The position numbers and the translations under genes were made by a program. The notes under the pieces were generated by a model that did no database searches, was not told where the DNA came from, and saw only the letters and a program-made list of their open reading frames with translations. Source: Gadus chalcogrammus (taxonomy: Eukaryota; Chordata; Actinopteri; Gadiformes; Gadidae). Taken from it: 64,000 nt of DNA. The stretch's first letter is position 1. Each line of letters begins with the position of its first letter. Below are positions 45,766-57,003 of this stretch, in pieces. The stretch covers positions 24,780,610 through 24,844,609 of the forward strand of contig NC_079415.1 in NCBI RefSeq assembly GCF_026213295.1, in the 5' to 3' direction.

Positions 45766-46458
45766 AGGAAGCGCCGATCCATGCAATACTATGCGTTGGC
45801 GGTGGGGGCGATACTGCAAATATTGTACATTATTTCAACTATAGGTTATATTTACAGAAGAAAATTTGTGAGGATGAGGGAACGTGATAGGAATGACATT
45901 AACGTCTCTTTTACTAATTACCTGTGCCAATTTATGCGAACCCTTCCACGGGGCAAAGTGCTATTTTGATGCGTGAGTCACAGCTGATGCGCGTCATCAA
46001 ACAGCTAATGCGGGATTATGAGCCATTTTAATGATCTTCTTGTCACCCGATATTCGTTCTATTACTGGCCTTATCTGTATTTGTGTTAGCCTATTTGAAA
46101 TAATTAGGTAATGTTTTGTGTTCACGTTCTGTGTGAAACATAAGTTCAGTAGCCTCTTTGAGTGAATGAAATTTGAAAGCGTGAGTGAATGAAAAATGTG
46201 TGCGTGCATGGTGGGTTTCTGTATTTGATAAATAAACCCCTTTTCTCTAATAATGTTTCCTACCATATAATTTCTGTGGACATTATGTGCTATAGCTTTG
46301 GCTATAGGCCTACACTTAAATACACTTAAATAATTAATTCATCTGTCAAGGCAGTAGCTCGTTGTGTAAAAAATGTATATGATATGAATTAATGAGTTTG
46401 ACGTAAACCAAATTAGTTCACTTGTGTAATGTGATAACTAATAAATCAAAAGTCATGC
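45766..46458 (-). other. Probable non-coding part of a PIF/Harbinger transposon
   Basis: AT-rich sequence between copy F and the HARBI1-like fragment; no further conserved text is visible. Confidence 0.4.
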
Positions 46459-46559
46459 TTACAAGTGACCAATGTAAATACATTTATTGGTCAGTGCGCA
46501 TACCCAATTGTAGCACTTTGTACTGGTGGGGAAACACGCCAGCATCTGACAAAAAATAA

Positions 46560-46842
46560 TCTGCCAGCTGCTCCCTGACAAGGGCCGGTTTTGATCAGAG
46601 TCAGGAAGATATCGGATGACTCGCGAAAGGAGATCATCAAACTTTGGCACCGACATCCGAAAATACTGGAAATGCCTCTTCTCGTCCAGGCTTCGCATTG
46701 GCAGCACCAGAGAAACAAATTCCCCATCCTGATCTCGTGTGGTATTTAAAGGGCGCACATACCACCGCCTATCTCTGCACTTCATGCGTTGCCGCCGCCG
46801 ATGTAAAAGGAGCAATAAGATGCACTCTTCTTCCGTAGCCAT
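46560..46842 (-). pseudogene. HARBI1-like (PIF/Harbinger) transposase, N-terminal fragment
   Basis: From an ATG the frame reads MATEEECILLLLLHRRRQRM, then RRWYVRPLNTTRDQDGEFVS and YFRMSVPKFDDLLSRVIRYL, matching the N-terminus of HARBI1-type nucleases. The DDE catalytic part is missing. A LINE is inserted about 10 bases upstream of the ATG. Confidence 0.8.
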
Positions 46843-46958
46843 TCTGATCGGAATGTCACCCGGAATATCACCCGCAATGGCGATGGCGCTTGGGTAGCGG
46901 CCGTGGAGATCTCGTGCAGGAGAATGTTTGTCTGTTTTAGTGTCTGTTTTAGTTTTAT

Positions 46959-48491
46959 ATGTTGGGTGCCACTACTATGATATCATACACACGATATGAT
47001 CTGTTAAACATCAGAGCAACTTTATCCTCTGGTTGCCACCCTGATCTTCAGGGTTTCCACTCGGACATCCTTAGAGGCTCTACGGATCGTAGCCCAAATA
47101 AAAACAAGAGAGCTCGCCCATGGAGGCAACTCCCCCGCAGCAGAGCGAGGGGCAATCGAGCCGGCTGCAGACTCCGGTTGGAGAAGAAAGGATTCCGTGC
47201 ACCTTTACCTGGATTGATTCTGGCAAACGTGAGATCACTCAGCAACAAGCTGGATGAGCTCCAACTACGGCTGATGACGGACAAGGGCTATTCGCACACC
47301 GCTGCCTTTGGCTTTACGGAAACCTGGCTTCACTCCAACATCCCTGACACAGCGATGGCCCTGCCCGGCTATCAGCTCTTTAGAGCGGACCGCGATGCGA
47401 CATCCACCGGGAAAACTAAAGGCGGAGGTGTCTGCTTCTATGTGAGTGACGAGTGGTGCAACGATTCGGCTCCCCCGACCTGGAATTACTGGTGATACAC
47501 TGCAAACCCTTCTACTCACCTAGAGAAATTACATCAATTATCCTTGCGTGTGTCTATGTCCAGCCGCAGGCGCACGCTGACACCGCACAGCAACTTTTAG
47601 CAGATCAGATCACGGAGGTGGAGAACAAGTTTCCTAACTCCACTTTATTTGTAATGGGTGACTTTAACCACACTGATCTTAGAGCTGAACTTCCAAAATA
47701 CCATCAGCTGGTGCACTGTGCAACCAGGGGAGAACGGACTCTTGATCATTGCTATTCCACCATCAAAGACGCATATCGCGCGTGCGTGTGCGCACCTCTA
47801 GGCAATAGCGATCATGCTGTGGTCAAACTCATCCCTACATACTACTCTACTCAAGAAACATAAACCCATCAAGAGGTCTGTACAACGACGTACACCCGAG
47901 GCAATTGAATCACTGCAGGCCTGTTTTGACATTACTGACTGGGCAGCTATCAAGCTGGCATGCAATAACATTGATGAGTATGCAGACACATGTTCATCCT
48001 ATGTCTACTTTTGTGAGGATCTCTGCATCCCCAGACATTCCATTGTCACTTTTGGAAACAACAAACCATGGTTCAATAAGGAGGTGAGGCTATTGAGGAG
48101 AGAGAAGGAGGCGGCCCACAGGAGCAGAGACAAGGAGGCGTACACCACAGCCAAATATGCCCTCAGCAAAGCCATCCAGCATGCTAAGGGGTGTATAAGG
48201 CTAGGATTGAACAACAGGTTGGGGATAAGAACACCAGGGCGGTCTGGAAGGGCCTACAATCTGCCACGGGCTACAAGAAGAAGCCCCCCCCACCTCTAAC
48301 GACCCAAATCTACCAGACCAGTTCAACGTGTTCTGCACAAGGTTTGAAGCACCAAGTGGGCCCCCCCCCCCTCCACCACCCCCGCCTCCCTTCCCCCGGC
48401 CACCTCCTCACCTGCTCCACTAGTCATCACTGAGCATGGGGTTCGGAGGGACTTCAAAGGCCAGAACACCAGGAAAGCGTGTGGGCCAGAC
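46959..48491 (+). pseudogene. LINE ORF2, endonuclease (APE-type) part, frameshifted
   Basis: Reading across frames gives LILANVRSLSNKLDELQLRL, FTETWLHSNIPDTAMALPGY, FRADRDATSTGKTKGGGVCF, then VMGDFNHTDLRAELPKYHQL and GNSDHAVVKL. The GDFNH and SDH motifs are the catalytic motifs of APE endonucleases. Frame changes near 47480, 47860, 48195 and 48290-48430 make it inactive. Confidence 0.85.
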
Positions 48492-49811
48492 ATGGTGTCA
48501 CCGGCTACCCTCAAGCACTGTGCCAGCGAGCTGGCTCCAGTGTTTACGGACATTTTCAATCAGTCTCTTCAATTATGCCATGTACCTGCCTGTTTCAAAT
48601 CTGCTGTCATCATCCCTGTACCAAAAAAGCCCAAGATCACCTGCTTGAATGACTACAGACCGGTCGCCCTCACCTCTGTAGTCATGAAAGTATTTGAACG
48701 CCTGGTCCTCTCCTATCTAAAAGCATCCACTGACCACCTCATGGACCCCCTCCAATTTGCATACAGACCCAACCGCTCAGTAGATGATGCAATCAACATA
48801 GCCCTTCACTACATTCTACAACACCTGGACTATCGGAACACCTTTGCAAGAGTCCTGTTTGTGGATTATAGCTCTGCCTTTAACACCATCATTCCCCACC
48901 TCCTCCATAGCAAACTGACCCATCTCAACATCCACCCCCTCACCTGCTTATGGATTACAGATTTTCTCACTGACAGGAGACAGTATGTCAGGCTGGGCCC
49001 GCATCTATCACAGCCCCGCACAGTTAACACCGGTGCCCCCCAGGGCTGTGTGCTGTCCCCCCTGCTCTTCTCCCTTTACACGAATGACTGCACCTCCCGT
49101 GACCCGTCTGTCAAGACCATCAAGTATGCAGACGACACCACCCTGATAGGTCTCATCAGCAACAACAACGAGTCTGCCTACCGGAGGGAGGTCGCCCATC
49201 TAGAGTCCTGGTGTGCAGTCAGCAACCTAGAGCTTAACGTTAACAAGACAGTGGAGATGATTGTGGACTTCCGAAAAAAGGTTCAGACATATCCCCCACT
49301 TGTCATCAACAACTCATCTGTCACTGTAGTCGAACATTTCAAATTCCTAGGCACAACCATCACCAACACACTGAAATGGGACAATAACATCACTCAACTT
49401 GTGAAGAAAGGCCAGCAGCGCCTGTTCTTCCTTCGGCAGCTGAGAGGACTTCAGGTCAGCCCCCCCGTCATGGTGCAGTTCTACAGGGCCATCATTGAGA
49501 GTGTGCTTACATCCTCACACTCGGTCTGGTATGACTCTGCCTCTGCCCGCTCTAAGGCCAGGCTCCAAAGAGTCGTACGGGCTGCAGAGCGCATCATCGG
49601 CTGCCCCCTTCCTTCCATCAAGGACCTCCACAGCTCCAGATCCCGCAGGAAAGCTGTGAAGATCACAGCAGACCCCTCACATCCTGCCAACTGCCTCTTT
49701 AACCGTCTAACCTCTGGACGGCGATATAGGGCCATCATGACAAAAACCTCACGTCACCTCAATAGCTTTTTTCCACAAGCAATAGCCCTCATAAACAGCC
49801 CTTGCACATGA
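48492..49811 (+). pseudogene. LINE ORF2, reverse transcriptase part (intact 439-codon frame)
   Basis: A continuous frame with the RT palm motifs: [54 protein letters not shown] and the catalytic YADD in [13 protein letters not shown]. It ends [20 protein letters not shown] and AIALIN, the usual L2/CR1-type C-terminus. RT itself looks intact, but the endonuclease half upstream is frameshifted. Confidence 0.9.
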
Positions 49812-50393
49812 GCTTTATGGCTCCTCTCAGCACTTTACTTTATTTATTTAACTTATTTAACAATTCTATTATTGCACTACCTCCATGGTCATACTGGTAC
49901 TTTCTTGTATTGTTGTTCTGTCTTGTCCCTTTGTTCTGTTCTATGTTCTATTTGTTATGCTCCAGCCTGCATGGAGAATGCCATTCAAAATTCCTAGTAC
50001 CTGTGTACATGGCGAAATAAAGAAAATTTAATTGAATTGAATTGAATGTCACCCGCGAAAACACCGGTGACTCTGCCGTCACCCGTGGCGTGAGTGGTGT
50101 ATTGCATGTCATGCATTGCCCGCGACGTTTGCGTATGCTGTGTAGACTATGAAAGGAAGCGCGTCGCTTATGCGCGTTGCTCGTGTTGACTATGTAACGG
50201 CCCTTATACTACGTTGAACGTAAATCACCCAAACATTCGACTTTACACTCTACTAAAAAAATAGCAGTTGCACCAAGCAGATAGTTTCAACGTAACACTA
50301 AGTTATAACTTATATTTTACACCTCCCCTCTGGTGTAAGTTCCATTCTAACGATAAAGACCGTTAAATACGTTTAAAGATTTCAACACAATAG

Positions 50394-50680
50394 ATGTTTA
50401 TTCATTTTGAGCAATGGGAAGAGGAGTTTCAACACGGTTTGCGCCGGGAACGGATTGTCCGTGACCGTATCGATCCATTTCTTCAGTATGATGATGTTGA
50501 TTTATATGCGCGATTTCGGTTTTGCCGGGCGGAATTACTGAGAATAACCGGCCTTCTTGACAACGACCTGCAGCACAACACAAACCGAAATTCGGCTCCA
50601 AGTACAGCGATGCAAGTGTGTTTGGCTGAGATATTTTGCCACTGGGTCTTATAAACAACTCAAGCCCATCTACAAAACAA
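50394..50680 (+). pseudogene. HARBI1-like (PIF/Harbinger) transposase, N-terminal fragment
   Basis: The frame reads LRRERIVRDRIDPFLQYDDV, LYARFRFCRAELLRITGLLD and then, after a one-base shift near 50630, LRYFATGSYKQL: the N-terminus of another HARBI1 subfamily. It then loses homology; the nuclease part is absent. Confidence 0.8.
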
Positions 50681-50724
50681 CATATTTAGAGCTATTCCAT
50701 ACAATGCATAGCCAGGTAGAGGCT

Positions 50725-51143
50725 AGTCTCGCAAAGCCAGACCAAACTACAGCAAGTAGAATGGTCTGGAACCACGTTATTTAGAGTTGTCTATCCGGGG
50801 GGAAACTGGGCTGGCCTGTTTTTATTTTTTTAAACCAATCACAATCGTCGAGGGCGGGGCTAACCCCAGGAAGCAGCAGCGGTGTCCATCCAAAATAGTG
50901 CAAGAACATCTTTCTTCCTCAGCAAATGCTGTAAGCAAATCTTTTGAAGTTCTTTGCAATTTTCGACGGAAAGAGCCAAACATGCTAGCTTTACAGCGCC
51001 GTCAAAGTCCTTTTCAAAACGCTCCATACTGACTAGTTTCCGAGTTTGTGGGGGAGCACAATACGGGAAAGCCTGCAACAGGAAGGGGAGGAGTAGCGGT
51101 GGAATCCGACGCTAGACGCTGTCCATTTCCGCTCAGCCAGACT
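50725..51143. mobile_element. MITE flanked by an 11-bp direct repeat
   Basis: Ends AGTCTCGCAAAGCCAGACC and CAGCCAGACT lie between two copies of AGGTAGAGGCT (50714-50724 and 51144-51154). The sequence around it belongs to the Harbinger fragment. A 9- or 8-bp true duplication is also possible because of the shared TA. Confidence 0.75.
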
Positions 51144-51539
51144 AGGTAGAGGCTAACTCAGACAAAAACTCACGACACACACAACGAATAGCATACAAAG
51201 CATATTTATTTATTTATTATAAAATCCGCCATCAAATAGCTTAACCTCACGCCTATACCGTCCAAGTACATTTTAGACAATAAATGACTGAAACTGTTTT
51301 GTTTGCCCTCTCATTTGGGTGCTATTGCTAACGCGTCTTCACTCGGATAAGGTGGAAACTTGCCAGTACTTCCTGTTTACATTGTTGGCTGTCAAAGATT
51401 GGCTTGAAATTATCTAAACGTCATTAAAATCGACACTGGTACAATTTACGCACTACTAGTAACGTTACAACTTAAGTTATGGTGGTACAACAACAATTTA
51501 GAACACCTTTAGTTTGAAACTAGCTACGTCGAGCGTAGG

Positions 51540-52600
51540 GTTAAGGCAGACTTTACACCCAAACTTATGATCGGCTTCACGTTCTGCTGGTGCAACCAAA
51601 AGCAGGTCCTTAAACAAAACCCAGAGGTCCTTTATACAGACTTTGCAGTTCAAAAAGGCAAAAGGGTCAAATGTACCCTCATTTTTCACACCAATCATGG
51701 TCCTGAGTGGACATCTGTCCTCTGCAAACACTACGACAACATACGCAAAGGGGGAATTGGACGTGGTGGCAGGCTAACAATATGTGAAGATGAGACCCTT
51801 AACATACAGTAGATGACCCTGAGTTGACCATCTCCTACTACAAAATGGGTACAGTCCTAGTCCAGGGTAATGAAAAACAGCCTGAGCTCCTTCGAGAGAG
51901 AATTCCCCATGCTGAAAGCAGAGGTAGAGAGTGGAAAAACACACTGCTGAGAAGCAGGTAGTGAAGGAAACACCAGTCTTAGCACCGGCTCCACCAGCAT
52001 CCCCCAGCTCTGACAAGCAGTTCAGAGAATCTCTGGCTCATCTTGAGTTAGACTTGGCTGAATTCAAAGAGCTCATGCTGGCCAGGTTCGACAACACCCC
52101 TTGTGACTCTTTTAGGGAACCCAAAGAGGAGCTCTAGCAACAAAGATTTGACAATGAGACATCCATCTCTGAGCTCAGATATGCCTTCCAGACCATCAAG
52201 GAGGAAAATCTAACCCTCAGAGCCCAGATAACCAAGGTGAAAGAAGACGCCAGCAACAAGGAGAGAGCCCTCTCACAGGAAGTAATGCAGATGAAGGAGC
52301 AGATGGAGGTAAATAAAGCAGCAATTGACAATCATAGGCAGAAACAAAGTCACAAACACACTTACATACACAGAGGCGCAGCCCCTCCCACTAAGCACTC
52401 AAAACACACAACCAAGACCACAAACAACAACTTGCCTTACACCTCAAACAAACACTCATCCCACACTGATAACAAAAACAGCACACAGCCTTCTATGCAG
52501 ACAACAAAATTGAAACACAACCTCACGAGGAAACCTCTCCTCACTCCCCCACACCCACATCCACTGATTCACAGCTTGCCTCACAGAACCCTACAACACC
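51540..52600 (+). pseudogene. LINE ORF1, N-terminal and coiled-coil region
   Basis: Begins CADFTPKLMIGFTFCW and HTNHGPEWTSVLCKHYDNIR, then after stops ELDLAEFKELMLARFDN and QTIKEENLTLRAQITKVKED, heptad-like, as in trimerising ORF1 coiled coils. A Pro/Thr/His/Asn-rich spacer leads into the esterase. Several stops and frameshifts. Confidence 0.65.
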
Positions 52601-52610
52601 TGACACACAA

Positions 52611-53312
52611 GTGGTACTCATCATGGATTCCAATGGGAAGTCCCTGAACCCCGAAAAACTGTTCCCTGGACGAGTAACCTCCAAACGCTGTAACAACACT
52701 TACCAAGCCCTCCGTCTCCTTAATCAGGACTCCTTTGGCAAACCCAACACCATCATCATCCACACTGGGTCAAATGACTTGCATTCTCAGCGCCACAGGA
52801 CTGCAGAAGCCATAAAAAAGGTTGCAGAGAGAGCAAGCATGGAGTTTCCAGAATCCCGCATTGTGGTCTCTACTTTGCTTCAACGCACAGATTTCCCACC
52901 CCACGTTATCCATGACATAAATGCAGAGCTAACAAGAAGCTGCACTGCCCTGCCTAACGTCTATATAGCCCATCATCCCTCCATCGGCCCACAGGATCTG
53001 TACGACAGACTCCATATTCACAAGGACGGAGTCAGAAAATTTGCCAGAGGCCTAAAAGATGTGGCCCTAGGACAGAATCCAACCAGCTCACAGCCCCGTC
53101 CTCCATACCCCTACCCTCCCCCACCCTTCATGCAGAGCAATATGCCATTCACCTGCTGGCCTCCGTCCCCCAAGCATCTACCATCCATCATCTCATCACA
53201 AGGAAAAACTCCACAGCCAAGGAAGAAGACACCATCCCCTACAAAAGCCTCACATCCGCCAGAGAGACAGAGCTACGCTGAAGCAGTGGGCCAACCAACC
53301 GCTGCACCCTAA
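52611..53312 (+). CDS. LINE ORF1, SGNH-hydrolase (GDSL-like esterase) domain
   Basis: An open frame of 233 codons. SGNH blocks are visible: the nucleophile region LIMDSNGKSL, the oxyanion block IIIHTGSNDLHS and the catalytic DRLHIHKDGV with Asp and His. The C-terminus is Pro-rich. The frame is intact although the rest of the LINE is broken. It is a retrotransposon protein, not a host gene. Confidence 0.8.
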   Translation: MVLIMDSNGKSLNPEKLFPGRVTSKRCNNTYQALRLLNQDSFGKPNTIIIHTGSNDLHSQRHRTAEAIKKVAERASMEFPESRIVVSTLLQRTDFPPHVIHDINAELTRSCTALPNVYIAHHPSIGPQDLYDRLHIHKDGVRKFARGLKDVALGQNPTSSQPRPPYPYPPPPFMQSNMPFTCWPPSPKHLPSIISSQGKTPQPRKKTPSPTKASHPPERQSYAEAVGQPTAAP

Positions 53313-53579
53313 CGACCCTCTGAGCTGGGAGAAATCAAGCTTTTGCTCCACAAACTATGTGCAGGTCTTCTCAGAGAGTGAGTTGAACTTAATATTCACA
53401 TTATTCCGGAGATACGTACAAACACACACACACGGGGAATTATAAAGATTTTTTTTTATTGTAACTCTTCTTATGAGTTCTTTTTGCATTAGCTGTTGGA
53501 ACATACAGGGTCTGTATTCCTCAACCTTTGGCTTGAAAAGCACAAACCCTGAGTTCTTTAAATGTATTCAAAACAGTGA

Positions 53580-53870
53580 GAGACCTGGGGTCTCATTTAT
53601 AACCGTTGCGTACGCACAAAATGGGGCTGAAAGTGGCGTCCGTGACTTTCCACGCCACGGTTGTGATCTATAAAAAACTAACTTGACGGGAGAATGTGCG
53701 CAGCCCTAAGCAAACTCTGACCCATGCGCACGCATGGTTTGGAGGAAAAGGAGAATTGGCGAAAGTTGTACTGAAGTCAGACTGAAGAAATGTAGAGTGA
53801 GAGGAACGATTATGTTTTATCATCGCCCTTCATAAATTTAATTTCAACCCGTATCATGCGTATAATCTAT
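53580..53870. mobile_element. DNA element inserted in the LINE endonuclease region
   Basis: Begins GGGGTCTCATTTATAACCGT then GCGTACGCACAAAATGG, typical of one end of a fish DNA element. It replaces the middle of the LINE endonuclease: ORF2 text before it ends at EFFKCIQNSE and resumes at about 53935. Right end not resolved. Confidence 0.5.
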
Positions 53871-54264
53871 GTAATCAGAATAATTATTCTGATTATTCTG
53901 AAACGAACTAACCTTACTAACCAACAGTTATGTACTGATGAAAAGAGCATCAACATGTCTGTTCAAGAAGTGATCAACATTTTCTACAAGGCGGCTAAGA
54001 AGGCTGGCTTAAGAAAAAAGAAAGGATTAACCATTAAAAAAACAAAAAATGAGAAATGGTTTGACACAGAATGTAAAAAAATGAGGAAAGAACTGAGACA
54101 TCAGTCAAACCAATAGCACCGCCACCCTCGAAACACAGATCTAAGAATGCAATATTTTACCTCCCTGAAAAGATACAAAGAAACTATCAAAAGAAAAAAC
54201 AACACTATAACAGCAAAGTTCTTCATGAAATCGAAGAATCCATAAATAAAAATGAGTTCTGGAG

Positions 54265-54550
54265 TCCTCATCCTCATCGTCATCCGCTTATCCGGGGACG
54301 GGTCCCGGGGGGAGCAGCTCAAGCAGGGGGCCCCAGACTTCCCTTTCCCGGGCCACATTGACCAGCTCTGACGGGGGGATCCCGAGGCGTTCCCAGGCCA
54401 GTGTTGATATATAATCTCTCCCCCTAGTCCTGGGTCTTCCCCGAGGTCTCCTCCCCACTGGACGTGCCTGAAACACCTCCCAAGGGAGGCGCCCAGTGGA
54501 CATCCTTGCCAGATGCCCGAACCACCTCAGCTGACTCCTTTCTAAGTAAA
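54265..54550 (-). mobile_element. Rex3 (RTE-clade) 3' fragment, inserted in the LINE
   Basis: On the minus strand: LRWFGHLARMSTGRLPWEVF, then GRRPRGRPRTRGRDYIS, LAWERLGIPPSELVNVARER and LLELLPPG. It ends with the Rex3 (GATGA)n tail. Flanked by GGAG (54261-54264 and 54551-54554). Confidence 0.9.
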
Positions 54551-54681
54551 GGAGCAATTTGAGCATAAAATAACCAAAAGAAATACCAATACAAAACGGA
54601 AATAATTGGACAGAGCATTTCAAAAAGCTTTACAGTGAAATAAAAATAACAGAAAGTAATCGGAACCAGATCAAAGAAAAA

Positions 54682-55036
54682 TTGCAAAATTTAGAACTGA
54701 TATTTAAAGACAATCAAAATCCACTCGACTTCCCCATCTCAAGAACTGAAGAACTGACAGAAAAACTTAAATCATTAAAGTCCCATAAAGCCTGTGGGCC
54801 TGACAGCATCAGAAGTGAGATGCTTAAACATAGCACACTTGCAATGCAGAATGCAATGCTCAAATTGTTCAACCTTGTTCTATATTCTGGCTGTTTTCCT
54901 GACATCTGGAATCAAGTAATTATTACCCCAATTCATTAAAGTGGAAAAAAATTGGACCCTAATAATTACAGAGGTGTGAACAGTAATCTGGGGAAGGTTT
55001 TTAATAGCATTTTAAATGGGAGACTTCAAACCTTCC
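54682..55036 (+). pseudogene. LINE ORF2, RT N-terminal fragment (second LINE)
   Basis: Reads LKSLKSHKACGPDSIRSEML, NLVLYSGCFPDIWNQVIITP and NNYRGVNSNLGKVF, the KA.GPD and NYRG motifs before the RT palm. It continues across the foldback insertion. Confidence 0.85.
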
Positions 55037-55040
55037 TTAA

Positions 55041-56999
55041 AGGTCCCATGACATGAAAATCTCACTTTGGGAGGTTTTCTAACATAAATATGAGTTCCCC
55101 TAGCCTGCCTATGGTCCCCCAGTGGCTAAAACTTGCGTTTGGTGTAAAACTAGCACTAGCTGTTCTGCTCGCCTTTGAAAAAACGGAGGCTCAAGCGCGC
55201 TGATTTGGAATGTCTGTGCTCATGACGTCATCAGGAATCTCAGCTCCTCCCCTTACTCTGCCTGGCCCGCCCAGAGACGTTGGCCCGCCAATGAGACTCG
55301 ACCGTGCGAGCGCCACATGTGTGTGTGTGAATACACACACTGTAACGCAAGTGTTTCTTGTCGGTTCTTTGACGTGTCTTGTATTTCCACAACGAGACTG
55401 TCGTGGGGGTTATCTGAGCCATGGTTGAGAAGGAATTGGGGGAAAGGAACTTTGGTTTGACTCGCTGAAGTACATGAACTGCGACATGCCGCCGGTTGCC
55501 GCGAGGCACCATCGCCCGGCAGCGGGCAGCAGGCAGCGCGTGGTTCAGTCGACTTCAGGTTGATGTGAAAGTGGAAGAACCAGAGACGTCGCAGAACCCG
55601 ACAAAGTCGTTCGTGATTCATAATATCATCTGGAGGCGCACACAATATGTTATATGATATAGATATCTATGTATTATATGATATTATTTAGATATAGAGC
55701 TCCAGGTCTGTAACGCAAGTGTTGTACACTTCCTTGTTATTTGGATAACCGTTCTGCTGTTGGTGTGATGGCGCATAACACGTCGGACTCTCGTCTCTGG
55801 TATTTCTACAACGAGACTCGTATTGGGGGTTATCTCAGCCAAGGTTGAGAATGAATTGGGGGGAAGGAACTTTGGCTTTGACTCCCTCAAGAACATGAAC
55901 CACGACAAGGAGGAGAAAGGGATCTTTGCCGGGCAGCGCTTATGCACCTCCGCCTCCGGCGGTGGTCCCTCAGCGGGGCTCAAGCGGGAGACATTCGCCG
56001 CCAACAATCCCTTTCTCCTCCATGTCGTGGTTCATGTTCTTGAGGGAGTCAAAGCCAAAGTTCCTTCCCCCCAATTCATTCTCAACCTTGGCTGAGATAA
56101 CCCCCAATACGAGTCTCGTTGTAGAAATACCAGATACGAGAGTCCGACGCGTTATGCGCCATCACACCAACAGCAGAACGGTTATCCAAATAACAAGGAA
56201 GTGTACAACACTTGCGTTACAGTCCTGGAGCTCTATATCTAAATAATATCATATAATACATAGATATCTATATCATATAACATATTGTGTGCGTCTCCAG
56301 ACGATATTATGAATCACAAACGACTTTGTCGGGTTCTGCGACGTCTCTGGTTCTTCCACTTTCACATCAACCTGAAGTCGACTGAACCGCGCGCTGCCTG
56401 CTGCCGGCTGCCCGCTGCCGGGCGATGGTGCCTCGCGGCAACCGGCGGCATGTCGCAGTTCATGTACTTCAGCGAGTCAAACCAAAGTTCCTTTCCCCCA
56501 ATTCCTTCTCAACCATGGCTCAGATAACCCCCACGACAGTCTCGTTGTGGAAATACAAGACACGTCAAAGAACCGACAAGAAACACTTGCGTTACAGTGT
56601 GTGTATTCACATTGATGTGGACGTTGAAGAACCAGGAACGTCGAGAACCCAACGCGGTCGTTTGAGATTCATAATATCGGCTCACACAGCTTTTGGCCGT
56701 GATAATATATATTATATGATATATGATAGAACACGGCTGTGTGCGCCTCGCCATTGCGATACATCCGCTGTAAACAGCGCATGGTACCGTGGCTGCAAGC
56801 TGCTCAGGGCCACACCCCCACCCTCCTCCTTGACACGCCCACCGAAACAGCGCATTTGGGGGAAGCTCAATGTGCGACTGGCTCGGAGTGGCTGTAACTC
56901 TGCACCACGGCTGAATTTAGGGAACGTCTTTGAATACTGTGTTAGTTGCCCACTAATACCTATATTAAAGAATACATAAAATAGCATGTCATGGGACCT
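55041..56999. mobile_element. piggyBac-like foldback element in a TTAA site
   Basis: Ends AGGTCCCATGACATG and CATGTCATGGGACCT are flanked by TTAA (55037-55040 and 57000-57003). The interior is two arms of about 590 bp (about 55329-55921 and 56005-56612) that are inverted copies of each other around an 80-bp spacer. No transposase. The LINE reading frame runs on directly across the site when one TTAA copy is counted, so the insertion is precise. Confidence 0.9.
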
Positions 57000-57003
57000 T
57001 TAA

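Larger units (their letters stand above)
46863..50043 (+). mobile_element. L2/CR1/Rex1-type LINE, nearly complete ORF2, with target-site duplication
   Basis: A 12-bp direct repeat GAATGTCACCCG lies at 46851-46862 and 50044-50055. The element carries an endonuclease and a reverse transcriptase and ends with GAATT repeats (TTTAATTGAATTGAATT). No ORF1 is visible, so it is 5'-truncated or ORF1-less. Confidence 0.85.

Noticed and set aside
55329..56979. Frames of 80-184 codons within the foldback arms
   Set aside because: The same frames appear mirrored in both arms and have no recognised domain, so they are by-products of the inverted repeat.
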